From Zetaproteobacteria bacterium (GTDB lineage Bacteria > Bdellovibrionota_B > Oligoflexia > Oligoflexales > Bog-1112): 38,904 nucleotides of DNA. Positions 8,735-16,288 of the stretch are shown here, piece after piece. The position numbers and the translations under genes are program-made. The stretch spans positions 1-38,904 of the forward strand of contig CANFEH010000006.1 in the NCBI GenBank assembly GCA_947445855.1, in the 5' to 3' direction. The notes beneath the pieces are model-generated. The model was not told where the DNA came from and did no database searches. It saw only the letters and a list, made by a program, of their open reading frames with translations. Numbering within the stretch: the first letter of the stretch is position 1; every line of letters begins with the position of its first letter.

Positions 8735-9532
8735 AAGTCCCATAGTGATGCTCATAGTGAGAAGCTCATCGCGGGAATATTTTCCTCCACTTGATCTTTC
8801 AGTTTTAGAAGTTCCAATAGCTCCACCACCTAAGAATCTAAGATTTGCAAAAGCACTAAAACCTTTTCGTATTTCATAAGTGGGAACAAACTCAAATTCA
8901 TAGATCCAACCATTAATATCTGTGCTTCCACCATTTAAATATTTGATAGGAGCCCAAAAACCTGTAGCTGCCATATAAAAAGAAAAAGCAGATTTTGTGC
9001 GAAAGGTTGAAGCTAAATTGATCAAAGGAACAGGTCCTATGTTTGCTGTCCTAAAAGCATTTTTACTATTTAAATCTTTAAATCTAATATCTGCATTTCT
9101 GATTTGAAGGCCTCCTCCTAACCAGAAATCAAAAAACTGAGAGTGACTGAGAAGATACCAGTAGCTTGCTCTGTAGAATGGGAAATTGTAAGTGGTACTA
9201 AGGTTAGTATTTTTTGGAAAAATAACATTATCGACTGTTAACTCTTCACTTAAAATCACTTCTGTTTGAATAAAGATTGGTTGATACAGAAAACTAAGTT
9301 TGTGTTTTTTAGAAAAAATCCAACCAGCTTCAATTCTCCAGTTTGGAAAAAGAACGTCTTGTCCTCCATTTTTTGTGTAATTAAATTCAGTGCCACTTTC
9401 TCCCCATTTTGATTTATGAAGAAGAGTTGCTAAAAAACCATATTCAAACCGTCCAAAGATTTCGTTCTTTTTTTCATGAGCTCCTAAGCTTATGCTTAAT
9501 GAGAAGAGAATGAGACAACTAAAGAGTTTCAT
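8720..9532 (-). CDS. Exported beta-rich outer-membrane-like protein
   Basis: A 270-residue protein with a clear Sec signal peptide (MKLFSCLILFSLSISLGAHE, probable cleavage near residues 17-19). The rest has no hydrophobic helices but many alternating aromatic/polar segments such as WRIEAGWIFSKKHKLSFLYQ and ASYWYLLSHSQFFDFWLGGG, ending on an aromatic residue (LQKSY). This is the pattern of a small outer-membrane beta-barrel. I do not recognise a named family. It faces trkH with overlapping 3' regions and has its own upstream region. Outer-membrane location is inferred from composition and the aromatic C-terminus; a soluble periplasmic beta protein cannot be excluded. Confidence 0.6.
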   Translation of the reverse strand: MKLFSCLILFSLSISLGAHEKKNEIFGRFEYGFLATLLHKSKWGESGTEFNYTKNGGQDVLFPNWRIEAGWIFSKKHKLSFLYQPIFIQTEVILSEELTVDNVIFPKNTNLSTTYNFPFYRASYWYLLSHSQFFDFWLGGGLQIRNADIRFKDLNSKNAFRTANIGPVPLINLASTFRTKSAFSFYMAATGFWAPIKYLNGGSTDINGWIYEFEFVPTYEIRKGFSAFANLRFLGGGAIGTSKTERSSGGKYSRDELLTMSITMGLQKSY

Positions 9533-9653
9533 AACATTTGCCTTTTTTCTTGAAATGATTTTTTCACATACATAAAATTTATATGTTTAGATTTTTTTTT
9601 GAAATAGAAAAAAATTTTTGTGAGGGAATTTTTGATGGATAACTACTAGAAGT

Positions 9654-10340
9654 TTAAGCGTTTATAATTGGCTCAAGGACTCTTTGTATACCGATGACTT
9701 CTCCGATCACTTGAAAATTTGGATTCAGCTCATCTGCTCGAATAATTTCATGACTTGTGTTCTCTGGTCTTAGGTACCAACCGTCACGATCTTTCATGAT
9801 TCGGTAGAGACCAGAAGTTTCTCCCACTTTAACACAAGCAATACGACCAGGTTCAACTTCGCTAGAGTAGCTTATAATGGCCCAGTCTCCATTTAAGATC
9901 CCTGCATCAATCATGCTATTACCAAATTGTTTTAGAGCAAAAAGCTTTTCAGGAGCAGGGTAAGGTCTTGGGAACATCGAAATAGACATACGAAGTGTTT
10001 CGACTCTATCTTCAACATTATCAAGAGGGTTAATGAGAGACACATCCTCAAAACAAGGAACTATAAAAGTTGTGTCCGTACTTTGATGAGTGGGCTCGTG
10101 GAGAGCAATCGCTTTAGGAGTTAGAACAAGAGAACGAGCAGATTGTTTATCTGGAGTGTGCAAAAAACCTTTGCGTCTAAGAGCAGCTACCAAATCTTGT
10201 GCAGAACCAATCGCAGAGTAACTCATGAACGCACAAAGCTCTCTTAGTGTCGGTGCTGTCCCTGATCTTTCAAGGGAAGAACGGATGAATTCTAGAGCTT
10301 TGGCCTGAATCTTAGTTAACTTCGGAGGAGCCTTAGTCAT
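9654..10340 (-). CDS. lexA: LexA-like repressor lacking the self-cleavage residues
   Basis: A 228-residue LexA homologue. The N-terminal winged helix is complete (LTKIQAKALEFIRSSLERSG, then TLREL and LRRKGFL), and the C-terminal S24 domain includes FGNSMIDAGILNGDWAI and YLRPEN. The nucleophile S142 is present. The stretch GRIACVKVGETSGLYRIMKD aligns without gaps to E. coli LexA from memory and places Y179 where the catalytic lysine belongs. The Ala-Gly cleavage site is replaced by SLINPL (101-106). Self-cleavage therefore looks lost. I choose the ATG at 10340 because GAGGAAATT lies directly before it; an upstream ATG at 10355 would add five residues. A 22-base dyad sits just upstream and may be its own operator. 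It could be a paralogue of a normal LexA elsewhere. Family is firm, loss of function is inference. Confidence 0.88.
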   Translation of the reverse strand: MTKAPPKLTKIQAKALEFIRSSLERSGTAPTLRELCAFMSYSAIGSAQDLVAALRRKGFLHTPDKQSARSLVLTPKAIALHEPTHQSTDTTFIVPCFEDVSLINPLDNVEDRVETLRMSISMFPRPYPAPEKLFALKQFGNSMIDAGILNGDWAIISYSSEVEPGRIACVKVGETSGLYRIMKDRDGWYLRPENTSHEIIRADELNPNFQVIGEVIGIQRVLEPIINA

Positions 10341-10374
10341 AATTTCCTCGTCCATAATTAGATGTTGCTCTTAA

Positions 10375-10396
10375 CTTATCTCTTGAATGAGGTAAG
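10375..10396. promoter_or_regulatory. Imperfect 22-base dyad upstream of the lexA-like gene
   Basis: CTTATCTC-TTGAAT-GAGGTAAG is an inverted repeat with 7 of 8 arm bases paired and a 6-base centre. It ends 35 bases before the preferred lexA start, a typical place for autoregulation. It is not the E. coli, Bacillus or alphaproteobacterial LexA box. Binding by the adjacent product is inference. Confidence 0.45.
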
Positions 10397-10496
10397 CAAA
10401 AATTCTAACAAGTTTTCATCTACCCGAAATCTTGGCGGAGATCTAGTAAATAACACCCAAAAAATACAAGGAATTACTTAAAGCAAAAATAATTAC

Positions 10497-10537
10497 CTCT
10501 TCATCCCTTGCGAGACAAAGAGACGAAGAGTTTTTTT
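10497..10537. terminator. Stem-loop with T-run between protease and lexA genes
   Basis: CTCTTCATC (10497-10505) pairs with GACGAAGAG (10522-10530) with one non-Watson-Crick pair, around a 16-base loop. Seven T follow on the plus strand. Read on the minus strand, the stem is followed by GTAATTATTTTTG, so it could also stop transcription coming from the protease gene. The better T-run faces the plus strand, where no gene precedes it. Confidence 0.4.
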
Positions 10538-10602
10538 AGTATGAAAAATAAACGAGAGGGCGATGTTCTTTTAAGGAAAGGTAAAAAGAAGTTTAGAATT
10601 TT

Positions 10603-11871
10603 TTAGAGAGAAAATTTAATAGCTTCTAGTCTTTCTAAAAGAGGAGGGTGAGAATAGTGGACAAGGGAATAAAGAGGATGAGCAATGGGCATCGAATGAT
10701 TACTTTTGCTTAAATTGATAAGAGCTTCTCCTAAGTCTTTTTCATTACCAGTCACATTAACGGCAAAAGCATCTGCTTCAAATTCATTTTGCCTTGAAAG
10801 AAAACTCATAAAAGGAGAAATAACAAAGTTTACAAAAGAGAACCACATAGAAAAAACCACAAGACCTGCGTAGTTACTGACTTTTGAAAACCCAAAAGCC
10901 GTATAAAAATCTTCCATAGGTAAACATAAAGAAAGCACATAAAAAAGAGCAAGAGACATTAAAAGGCTTCTTATTAAAGCATAACGAACATGCTTTAATT
11001 TGAAATGTCCAAGCTCGTGAGCTAGAACAGCAACGAGTTGATTTGAATTCAAATTTTTTATAAGAGTGTCGAAGAGAACAATTCTTTTTTCTCCAAAAAC
11101 ACCTGTGAAATAAGCATTTCCATGAGTGCTTCTTGTTGAAGCATCCATAATAAAAATTCCAGAAGTTTTAAAATCTACTTTTTCAGCTAAGTCAAAAATT
11201 CCTTTTTTTAACTTTTCATCTTCAATGGGAGAAAATTTATTGAAAAGAGGAGCTAACACACTTGGGTAAATCCAAGACGTAAGTAGAGTAAAAAGACTCA
11301 GTAAAGCCCAGGCAAAAAACCACCACAAAGAACCAAGAGTCATAGCTTTTAAAAGGAGACTGATAAGGACTCCTCCAAGGATAATTCCTAGAAGAGAACT
11401 TTTTATAAGATCAGAAAAAAAAGAAGCAGGAGATTGTTTGTTGAATCCATGCTTTTCTTCTAAGAAAAAAGTGAAGTAATAACTAAAAGGGATTGAAACA
11501 AGGGTCGAAAGAACAAAAAACAAAAAGAAGAAGAAAAGACCCTCTATTATTTGTTCGTTCAAAAAAAGAGTGTGTGAATATTTTCCTGAAAAATTAACAG
11601 CAAAGCTTTCAAGCAAACTAAAACCACCTAAGTAAATAAACCCAAGAAGAAGACCTAGGTTTATAAGACTAGAAAGGTTGCCAAAAGCACTCTTGTCTCT
11701 TGTGTAAGCAAGGGTTTTCTGAAAATCTGTTTTGTCAATTCCAAGCTTGTGACAAACTTTTTTTTGTTCTTCTTTATTTTCATAACTCGATTGGTTGAGT
11801 TTTTCTAAAATAAATTCAAAAACAAATTTAAAGCACATAAAAAATAAAAAAATTGCAAAAAGTTGATGCAT
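10603..11871 (-). CDS. M48A Ste24-type membrane zinc protease
   Basis: A 422-residue polytopic membrane metalloprotease of the Ste24/CAAX prenyl protease 1 type. The zinc-binding HELGH is at residues 285-289 and the third ligand is in RQNEFEAD near residue 363. The upstream ASTRSTHGNAYFTG (245-257) and the PLFNKFSPIED stretch (208-218) are typical of Ste24 rather than of the shorter HtpX. Around seven hydrophobic helices surround the domain. In eukaryotes Ste24 trims prenylated CAAX proteins; bacterial members are thought to act in membrane protein quality control, and their substrates are mostly unknown. It lies upstream of lexA on the same strand, with 262 bases and a stem-loop between, so it is probably a separate unit. 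Confidence 0.92.
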   Translation of the reverse strand: MHQLFAIFLFFMCFKFVFEFILEKLNQSSYENKEEQKKVCHKLGIDKTDFQKTLAYTRDKSAFGNLSSLINLGLLLGFIYLGGFSLLESFAVNFSGKYSHTLFLNEQIIEGLFFFFLFFVLSTLVSIPFSYYFTFFLEEKHGFNKQSPASFFSDLIKSSLLGIILGGVLISLLLKAMTLGSLWWFFAWALLSLFTLLTSWIYPSVLAPLFNKFSPIEDEKLKKGIFDLAEKVDFKTSGIFIMDASTRSTHGNAYFTGVFGEKRIVLFDTLIKNLNSNQLVAVLAHELGHFKLKHVRYALIRSLLMSLALFYVLSLCLPMEDFYTAFGFSKVSNYAGLVVFSMWFSFVNFVISPFMSFLSRQNEFEADAFAVNVTGNEKDLGEALINLSKSNHSMPIAHPLYSLVHYSHPPLLERLEAIKFSL

Positions 11872-12117
11872 AAATCTAATCCTTTTCGTTAAAGGGTAAC
11901 GGGGGGCCTATTTTTTCCAAAAATCAAATGATTTTACCATAGTTCTATTCTTATAAAATAAAAATTATTCTGTAAGCATTTCTACCGTAGAAAATTACTT
12001 AAATTTATGAAGATTGCTATGAAATACTTATTGAATTCAACCGTGGGATTCTCTACTATCTGTCCATAATCACAAGGATAATTCCATCGACTGATACAAA
12101 TATCTGGAGAGCACAAT
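11872..12117. promoter_or_regulatory. Divergent intergenic region with two dyads
   Basis: The 246 bases between the protease and the response regulator contain two short inverted repeats. AAAATCA-AA-TGATTTT lies at 11920-11935 and TTTCTAC-C-GTAGAAA at 11979-11993, the latter with perfect 7-base arms. They could be operators for either divergent gene. The response-regulator promoter lies downstream of both. Confidence 0.4.
12031..12059 (+). promoter_or_regulatory. Predicted sigma70-type promoter of the response regulator
   Basis: TTGAAT (12031-12036), a 17-base spacer and TACTAT (12054-12059) match the -35/-10 consensus at four positions each. The predicted start lies about 50 bases before the ATG at 12118, which has GGAGAG as ribosome-binding site. 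Confidence 0.45.
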
Positions 12118-12867
12118 ATGTCTGACTCTATCTCTGATAATGGTTATTACGCGCGTTCTAGTCAAACTTCTGGCCAACATGTCCAGGAAAATTACGCTAC
12201 TTATGAAGCCAAGCAGAAGGCTATTAAGTTTCTGATTGTGGATGATTATGTCCTCTTGCGAGAAGGCCTTGTGGCTCTTCTTGATAAAGTGCCTGATATT
12301 CAAGTTGTAGGACGTTGCTCTGACACACGTTCTGGAATCTATATGATTGAAAAGCTTGAGCCTGATGTTATTCTTGTTGATATTTCTATGGCAGGCACTA
12401 GCCCGTTTGAGCTAGCTAGGAGAGCAAAAATTCTTCATCCAGCAAGTAAAGTGCTCTTCTTTGTTAAAGATATTACAGACAGTAGTATTGAGCAGGGTCT
12501 TCGTTGTGGAGCTTATGGTTTTATTACTAAATCTGAATCGATTGAAGGAATCATGAGTGCTATCAGAAAAGCTAAAGAAGGAACTAAATATTTTTCAGAG
12601 GAAATCAGAAATCGTATTATTGCAAATCATTCAATTGATCCAAACCATGACAACTATGCTCCAAGACGCTCTCTCTTAAGCCCAAGAGAAATAGAAGTAC
12701 TCTGTTGTGTGGCTCGAGGAATGAAAGCAAAAGTAATTGGAAAAACTTTACACATCACTGCAAAAACTGTGGAAAGGCACAAGTCAAATATCATGGCAAA
12801 GCTAGGTCTACACTCTCAAGTAGATTTAGCAATCTATGCTATTAAAGAAGGTTACGTAACTTTGTAA
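12118..12867 (+). CDS. NarL/LuxR-type response regulator (orphan)
   Basis: A 249-residue transcription factor with a REC domain at about residues 36-155 and a LuxR-type helix-turn-helix at about 183-249 (LSPREIEVLCCVARG, then TAKTVERHKSNIMAKLGLHS). The acidic pocket D42/D43, the phospho-acceptor D88 (ILVDIS) and the lysine K138 (FITKSES) are present. The conserved switch Ser/Thr after strand 4 appears to be V116 (KVLFFVKD). This could weaken the usual phosphorylation-driven switch. A 35-residue polar N-terminal extension precedes the REC domain. No histidine kinase lies nearby. Ribosome-binding site GGAGAG supports the start. The next gene downstream is an exported protein 128 bases away, which may or may not be a target. 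Confidence 0.92.
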   Translation: MSDSISDNGYYARSSQTSGQHVQENYATYEAKQKAIKFLIVDDYVLLREGLVALLDKVPDIQVVGRCSDTRSGIYMIEKLEPDVILVDISMAGTSPFELARRAKILHPASKVLFFVKDITDSSIEQGLRCGAYGFITKSESIEGIMSAIRKAKEGTKYFSEEIRNRIIANHSIDPNHDNYAPRRSLLSPREIEVLCCVARGMKAKVIGKTLHITAKTVERHKSNIMAKLGLHSQVDLAIYAIKEGYVTL

Positions 12868-12995
12868 ACGGAGTCCCTCCGAGATTTAGCTCAAAGAATC
12901 TCCTCACTTGTTCCATCTCTTTTTTCCTGTTAAAATATTTCTTGAGTCTAAAATTTTTATAATCAAAATTAATTTTAAAGAAAGAATCTAAATTT

Positions 12996-14198
12996 ATGAT
13001 TCATCTTTTCTTTTGTTTTCTACTTTTTTTTCAGTCCTCGGTTCTTTTGTCCGACGAGATTCCTAAAAAAAACTTAGAAAAACCAGAGAAAAATGAAAAA
13101 GAGAAGATTCTTCGCGATTTGAAAATTCTTGGAGATCTACAACTGTCTCATCAGACCGGTGCATATGCACTTCTGACATTGGGTGAATTGTATGAGGCTC
13201 TTATTCCGCATAAAAAAAAAGGGTCTCAGGCAAATGATATTCTTATACGCTCAAGCCATATGCTTTTAGATACATTTCTTTATTTTCATTTTGCTTTGAT
13301 TCAACATGAAATTTTAGGGCATGGAGCTCGTCTCAGAGAATATAACGCTACGAATATTAACTATAGATTTGGTCTCTTTCGCGGTTCGGCTCAGGGATTT
13401 TTTAAAAGAACACACCAAAAAGAAGCTGCTCTGTCAGCAGGGGGTATTGAAGCTTCTGATGTGATGGCTCATATCATTCATATGGAGTATCTTGAATCTT
13501 CCACGGTTAAACCTCATAGAGCTTTTGCTCATCTTTTTAGTTTTGGAAACCAAGGTTTTTATACTCATATGTTCCAAGATGTAAATTATCCAGGACATGA
13601 TATTGCTGCTTATATTAAGTCTATTAATGCTTATGCAGGCTCATCTCTTTCTATTGAAACTATGAGACTTCTAGGGATCTTTGATTATTTAAATCCTTAC
13701 TTATACTACAGCCTCTATAGTATTGGGAACTATATTGTGACAGGGGCAGATCAGTTTAAATACCCTATGATTTCAATTACTAAAGATCTTTTTTACCTTC
13801 CTGCGACGAGACTTGTCATGGGACCATATGGCCCAGAAATTCATCTTCTGAATTATTTTCGCTATCGTGAGTTTTCTGGACAAGTAAACTTTGGTTTTCA
13901 AGTAGATGGTGCTGGGAATGGGCTCACTTTGAATGTTCATTTAAATCCAGTTGTTTTTTTTCCACAGCTCTCTATTGGAGCACATTTTGCTTTGTGGCAT
14001 CAACCTGAGATGACCCTAGGAAATAATCATAGTGGTGTGGGGTATGCAGGCATGCTTTTAAATTTAAAACCTTCTTTTCGTCTTCTAGAAAGATTTTTTA
14101 TCGAGGGACAATTTGGTTATAAAACAGCAGGCTTTGTCCAAGGAGAGGTTCTTTCTTCTTCTCCTCTTATTCGTTTAGGTCTTCGGTATCAATTTTAA
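12996..14198 (+). CDS. Exported protein with HEILGHG motif and beta-rich C-terminus
   Basis: A 400-residue protein I do not recognise. It starts with a Sec signal peptide (hydrophobic residues 2-18, then LSDE). A charged linker follows, then a helical part with QHEILGHGAR at 103-112. This fits a zinc-protease HExxH motif, and SAGGIEASD (147-155) downstream offers E152 as a possible third ligand. From about residue 290 the sequence becomes alternating beta-like (QVNFGFQVD, LTLNVHLNPVVFF, LSIGAHFALWH, FFIEGQFGY) and ends LIRLGLRYQF with a terminal phenylalanine, the mark of many outer-membrane barrels. A membrane-anchored or secreted metallopeptidase fused to a barrel-like part is a reasonable inference, but catalysis is unproven. 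It is followed after 113 bases by a probable lipoprotein. Confidence 0.65.
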   Translation: MIHLFFCFLLFFQSSVLLSDEIPKKNLEKPEKNEKEKILRDLKILGDLQLSHQTGAYALLTLGELYEALIPHKKKGSQANDILIRSSHMLLDTFLYFHFALIQHEILGHGARLREYNATNINYRFGLFRGSAQGFFKRTHQKEAALSAGGIEASDVMAHIIHMEYLESSTVKPHRAFAHLFSFGNQGFYTHMFQDVNYPGHDIAAYIKSINAYAGSSLSIETMRLLGIFDYLNPYLYYSLYSIGNYIVTGADQFKYPMISITKDLFYLPATRLVMGPYGPEIHLLNYFRYREFSGQVNFGFQVDGAGNGLTLNVHLNPVVFFPQLSIGAHFALWHQPEMTLGNNHSGVGYAGMLLNLKPSFRLLERFFIEGQFGYKTAGFVQGEVLSSSPLIRLGLRYQF

Positions 14199-14311
14199 GC
14201 CTTTTCTAAGATTTTTTAGTCACATCTATTCTTTTCCTGCAATGCTCTTTACAAGAGAAGCCCTCTCATCTTATAATAAATTTATAAAGATCCATCTGAA
14301 AAATAAAAGTT

Positions 14312-15112
14312 GTGAGTATGTTTATGAGAAAAACTTGTACGATCTCGTTTTTTCTGTTTTTTAATTCTATTTTTTTCCATGGTTGTCTTCCTCTTAATAA
14401 AAATTCTACCAGCTATTCTACTATTACAAGAGGAGCTGTTATGGGAGTGAAAGATGTGCTCCTAGGTCTTTGGTCTACTCCTTGTGGATTTTTTAGTTCA
14501 GAAGAGTTTAGAAGATATGATCTGGAATTTTATCAAGGGAAGCTTTTTGCAAAATTATTTAGCTTTAAAGATGATAAGTGTGAGGAGGAGCTTTATAGTG
14601 AGCAATATACTTTTTCTTATGATCTTCAAACCCCTGAAGTCGCTAAAATTGCTTGGCTAAAAGGGATTGTTACAGTTTACTCTAGCGAGTTTGCATTGAA
14701 ATTAAATGAAGACCAGTATCTTGGTTTCTCAGATTGGTCTCTTGGTGCAAAAGATGTGACAAAATCTTTGAAAGCAACGGATAGTCCTCTTCTTTTAGCA
14801 GGACAAGCAAAAGACTGTGCTTTTCAAGTCCTAACAAGTGAGGACGAACAAGAAAGCTTAAAAATCTGTCCTTTAGCAGATTCCATTGATACATCAGGAC
14901 CATTTTTTAAAAAACCTGAGTTTTGCTGCCAAAGAATTAATTCCGAAGAAAAACCTTTTCTCAGTCCGTATCCTTGTGCAGAATTAAGGGTGGAGTGCTC
15001 TGGAAGTAGTTCTGATAATTGTTCACCCTCTCAGTTTTGCAAATGGGATGGAACAACTTGTGCTTTTGATACCACTCAAATAGCTGCAAAAGAAGTCAAT
15101 ACTTGTCCTTGA
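14312..15112 (+). CDS. Cysteine-rich probable lipoprotein
   Basis: A 266-residue protein of no family I recognise. The N-terminus is a signal peptide ending in FFHGCLP, a weak lipobox with the cysteine at position 25, so lipid anchoring is likely but not certain. Many cysteines follow, concentrated in the last third (KPEFCCQRI, YPCAELRVECSG, NCSPSQFCKWDGTTC), pointing to a disulfide-bonded extracytoplasmic domain. Three starts are possible within 12 bases (GTG 14312, ATG 14318, ATG 14324); none has a clear ribosome-binding site and all keep the signal peptide. The HEILGHG protein lies upstream on the same strand and could be a partner. No function is assigned. Confidence 0.6.
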   Translation: MSMFMRKTCTISFFLFFNSIFFHGCLPLNKNSTSYSTITRGAVMGVKDVLLGLWSTPCGFFSSEEFRRYDLEFYQGKLFAKLFSFKDDKCEEELYSEQYTFSYDLQTPEVAKIAWLKGIVTVYSSEFALKLNEDQYLGFSDWSLGAKDVTKSLKATDSPLLLAGQAKDCAFQVLTSEDEQESLKICPLADSIDTSGPFFKKPEFCCQRINSEEKPFLSPYPCAELRVECSGSSSDNCSPSQFCKWDGTTCAFDTTQIAAKEVNTCP

Positions 15113-15151
15113 GTAAGGTTTAAAAAAACGGATGTGTCTTTCTTTTTAGTT

Positions 15152-15592
15152 CTATTCCGGAAGATAATCACAGAAGCTTGTTGGGGTTTCATAAAGACGA
15201 AGCCTTGTGAAGCGAAGATTCTGTGAGAATTCACTTCTCAGTTCTTTGTAGCACCAAGTGACTAAATTTTCAGATGTAGGAATGAACGGGACAAACAAAA
15301 TTTTTAGTTCTTTTTCAAGAGTTCCTCGAAAAGCTTCTTTTAGAAGCTTGTCCCCTTCGTAGGCTAAAAACCTATGGTCGAGAATATTATGAATTTTTTC
15401 CCTTAGAATTTTTTTGAAAGCTACAAAATCAATAACCATACCTTCATCTGAGGCGTCTTTTATGGTTACAGAAGCTCCACTTAAGGTAACCTCTAGACGA
15501 TACCTATGCCCGTGAGGATACTGGCACTGCCCATCATGATTTGGGATTCTGTGCCCCATATCCCATTCAACAGATTTTGTAACTTCTAGCAT
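15152..15592 (-). CDS. queD: 6-carboxytetrahydropterin synthase (QueD/PTPS family)
   Basis: A 146-residue member of the 6-pyruvoyl-tetrahydropterin synthase family. The zinc ligands H14, H27 and H29 are seen in DMGHRIP and YPHGHRY, with the catalytic C23 in GQCQYPHGH. LDHRFL, PTSENLV and YETPTSF complete the family pattern. QueD converts 7,8-dihydroneopterin triphosphate, the product of FolE/FolE2, into the 7-deazaguanine precursor used for queuosine in tRNA. FolE2 is present at 25.8-26.7 kb. The frame is open 22 codons further upstream, but the family starts close to MLEVTKSVEWDMGH and an AGAGAAGAAG sequence precedes that ATG at 15592. A PTPS-like role in folate synthesis is the alternative. 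Confidence 0.88.
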   Translation of the reverse strand: MLEVTKSVEWDMGHRIPNHDGQCQYPHGHRYRLEVTLSGASVTIKDASDEGMVIDFVAFKKILREKIHNILDHRFLAYEGDKLLKEAFRGTLEKELKILFVPFIPTSENLVTWCYKELRSEFSQNLRFTRLRLYETPTSFCDYLPE

Positions 15593-15779
15593 AGACGACT
15601 TCTTCTCTTTGGAAAGCTTCTGAGTACTTAAAAAAATAAAAGAGAAATAATCTAGCACTGCTAGAAGCTTTTTTCAAGAAGTAAAACTTGTGATGATAAT
15701 CTAAGGGAAGCTAAGCCTTTAAAAATAAAGAGTTTATCAAAAAATATTGCGTTAATTTCAGGCTAGAATAGAAGGCATG

Positions 15780-16205
15780 TTATCTGATATTTTTCATTTC
15801 AGGTAAATCAGGTAAATATGTTGTGATCATTCCTACGTAAGTATTGTTCACATAAACTTCGTAGTTACCTGTTGTGATATTTGGTAGCTTATCACCTGTT
15901 TGCAATTTTATCTGACCTTTTCTTTTCCCCAAACCTCTGAAGCAAGGAGCACCTGTCTTTACTTCAAAAGTTACATCAATGCGTCCTATGATAGCTTCTT
16001 TTGGTTTTGCTTTTTTGAGAGTGAGAGCTGTTGCTTCAAGTGGGCAGAGAGATAAATTATCATCTTGTGTTTCAACATTGATGATAAGGTTGTTAAAATT
16101 TTGATAACAAGTGGCCTTGAGTTGACTCATTTCTGCTTGCAAAGATGCATAAGAGAAAAAAAGAGCAGAAAAAAAACTGAAATTTTTAAAACCCCATAAT
16201 TTCAT
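15780..16205 (-). CDS. Small exported protein of unknown function
   Basis: A 141-residue protein with a signal peptide (hydrophobic residues 8-20, probable cleavage after SLQA) and a strong ribosome-binding site (AAGGA) before the ATG. The mature part has three cysteines, beta-strand-rich patterns and a polar C-terminus ending PDLPEMKNIR. I do not recognise a family. It stands alone between queD and the SpoU methyltransferase gene, all on the minus strand. The gene is plausible because of signal peptide, ribosome-binding site and normal composition. Confidence 0.55.
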   Translation of the reverse strand: MKLWGFKNFSFFSALFFSYASLQAEMSQLKATCYQNFNNLIINVETQDDNLSLCPLEATALTLKKAKPKEAIIGRIDVTFEVKTGAPCFRGLGKRKGQIKLQTGDKLPNITTGNYEVYVNNTYVGMITTYLPDLPEMKNIR

Positions 16206-16288
16206 AAAGAATCCTTTTTAGTTAGAAAATCTAGTAAAAGATTCCTAAGCTGAAAAAGTTTAAGAAGCAAGTCTTTAAGAGTTTTTTT

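Noticed and set aside
12869-12915. Small inverted repeats after the response regulator as a terminator
   Set aside because: The stems (CGGAG/CTCCG and GAGATT/AATCTC) are short and no T-run follows.
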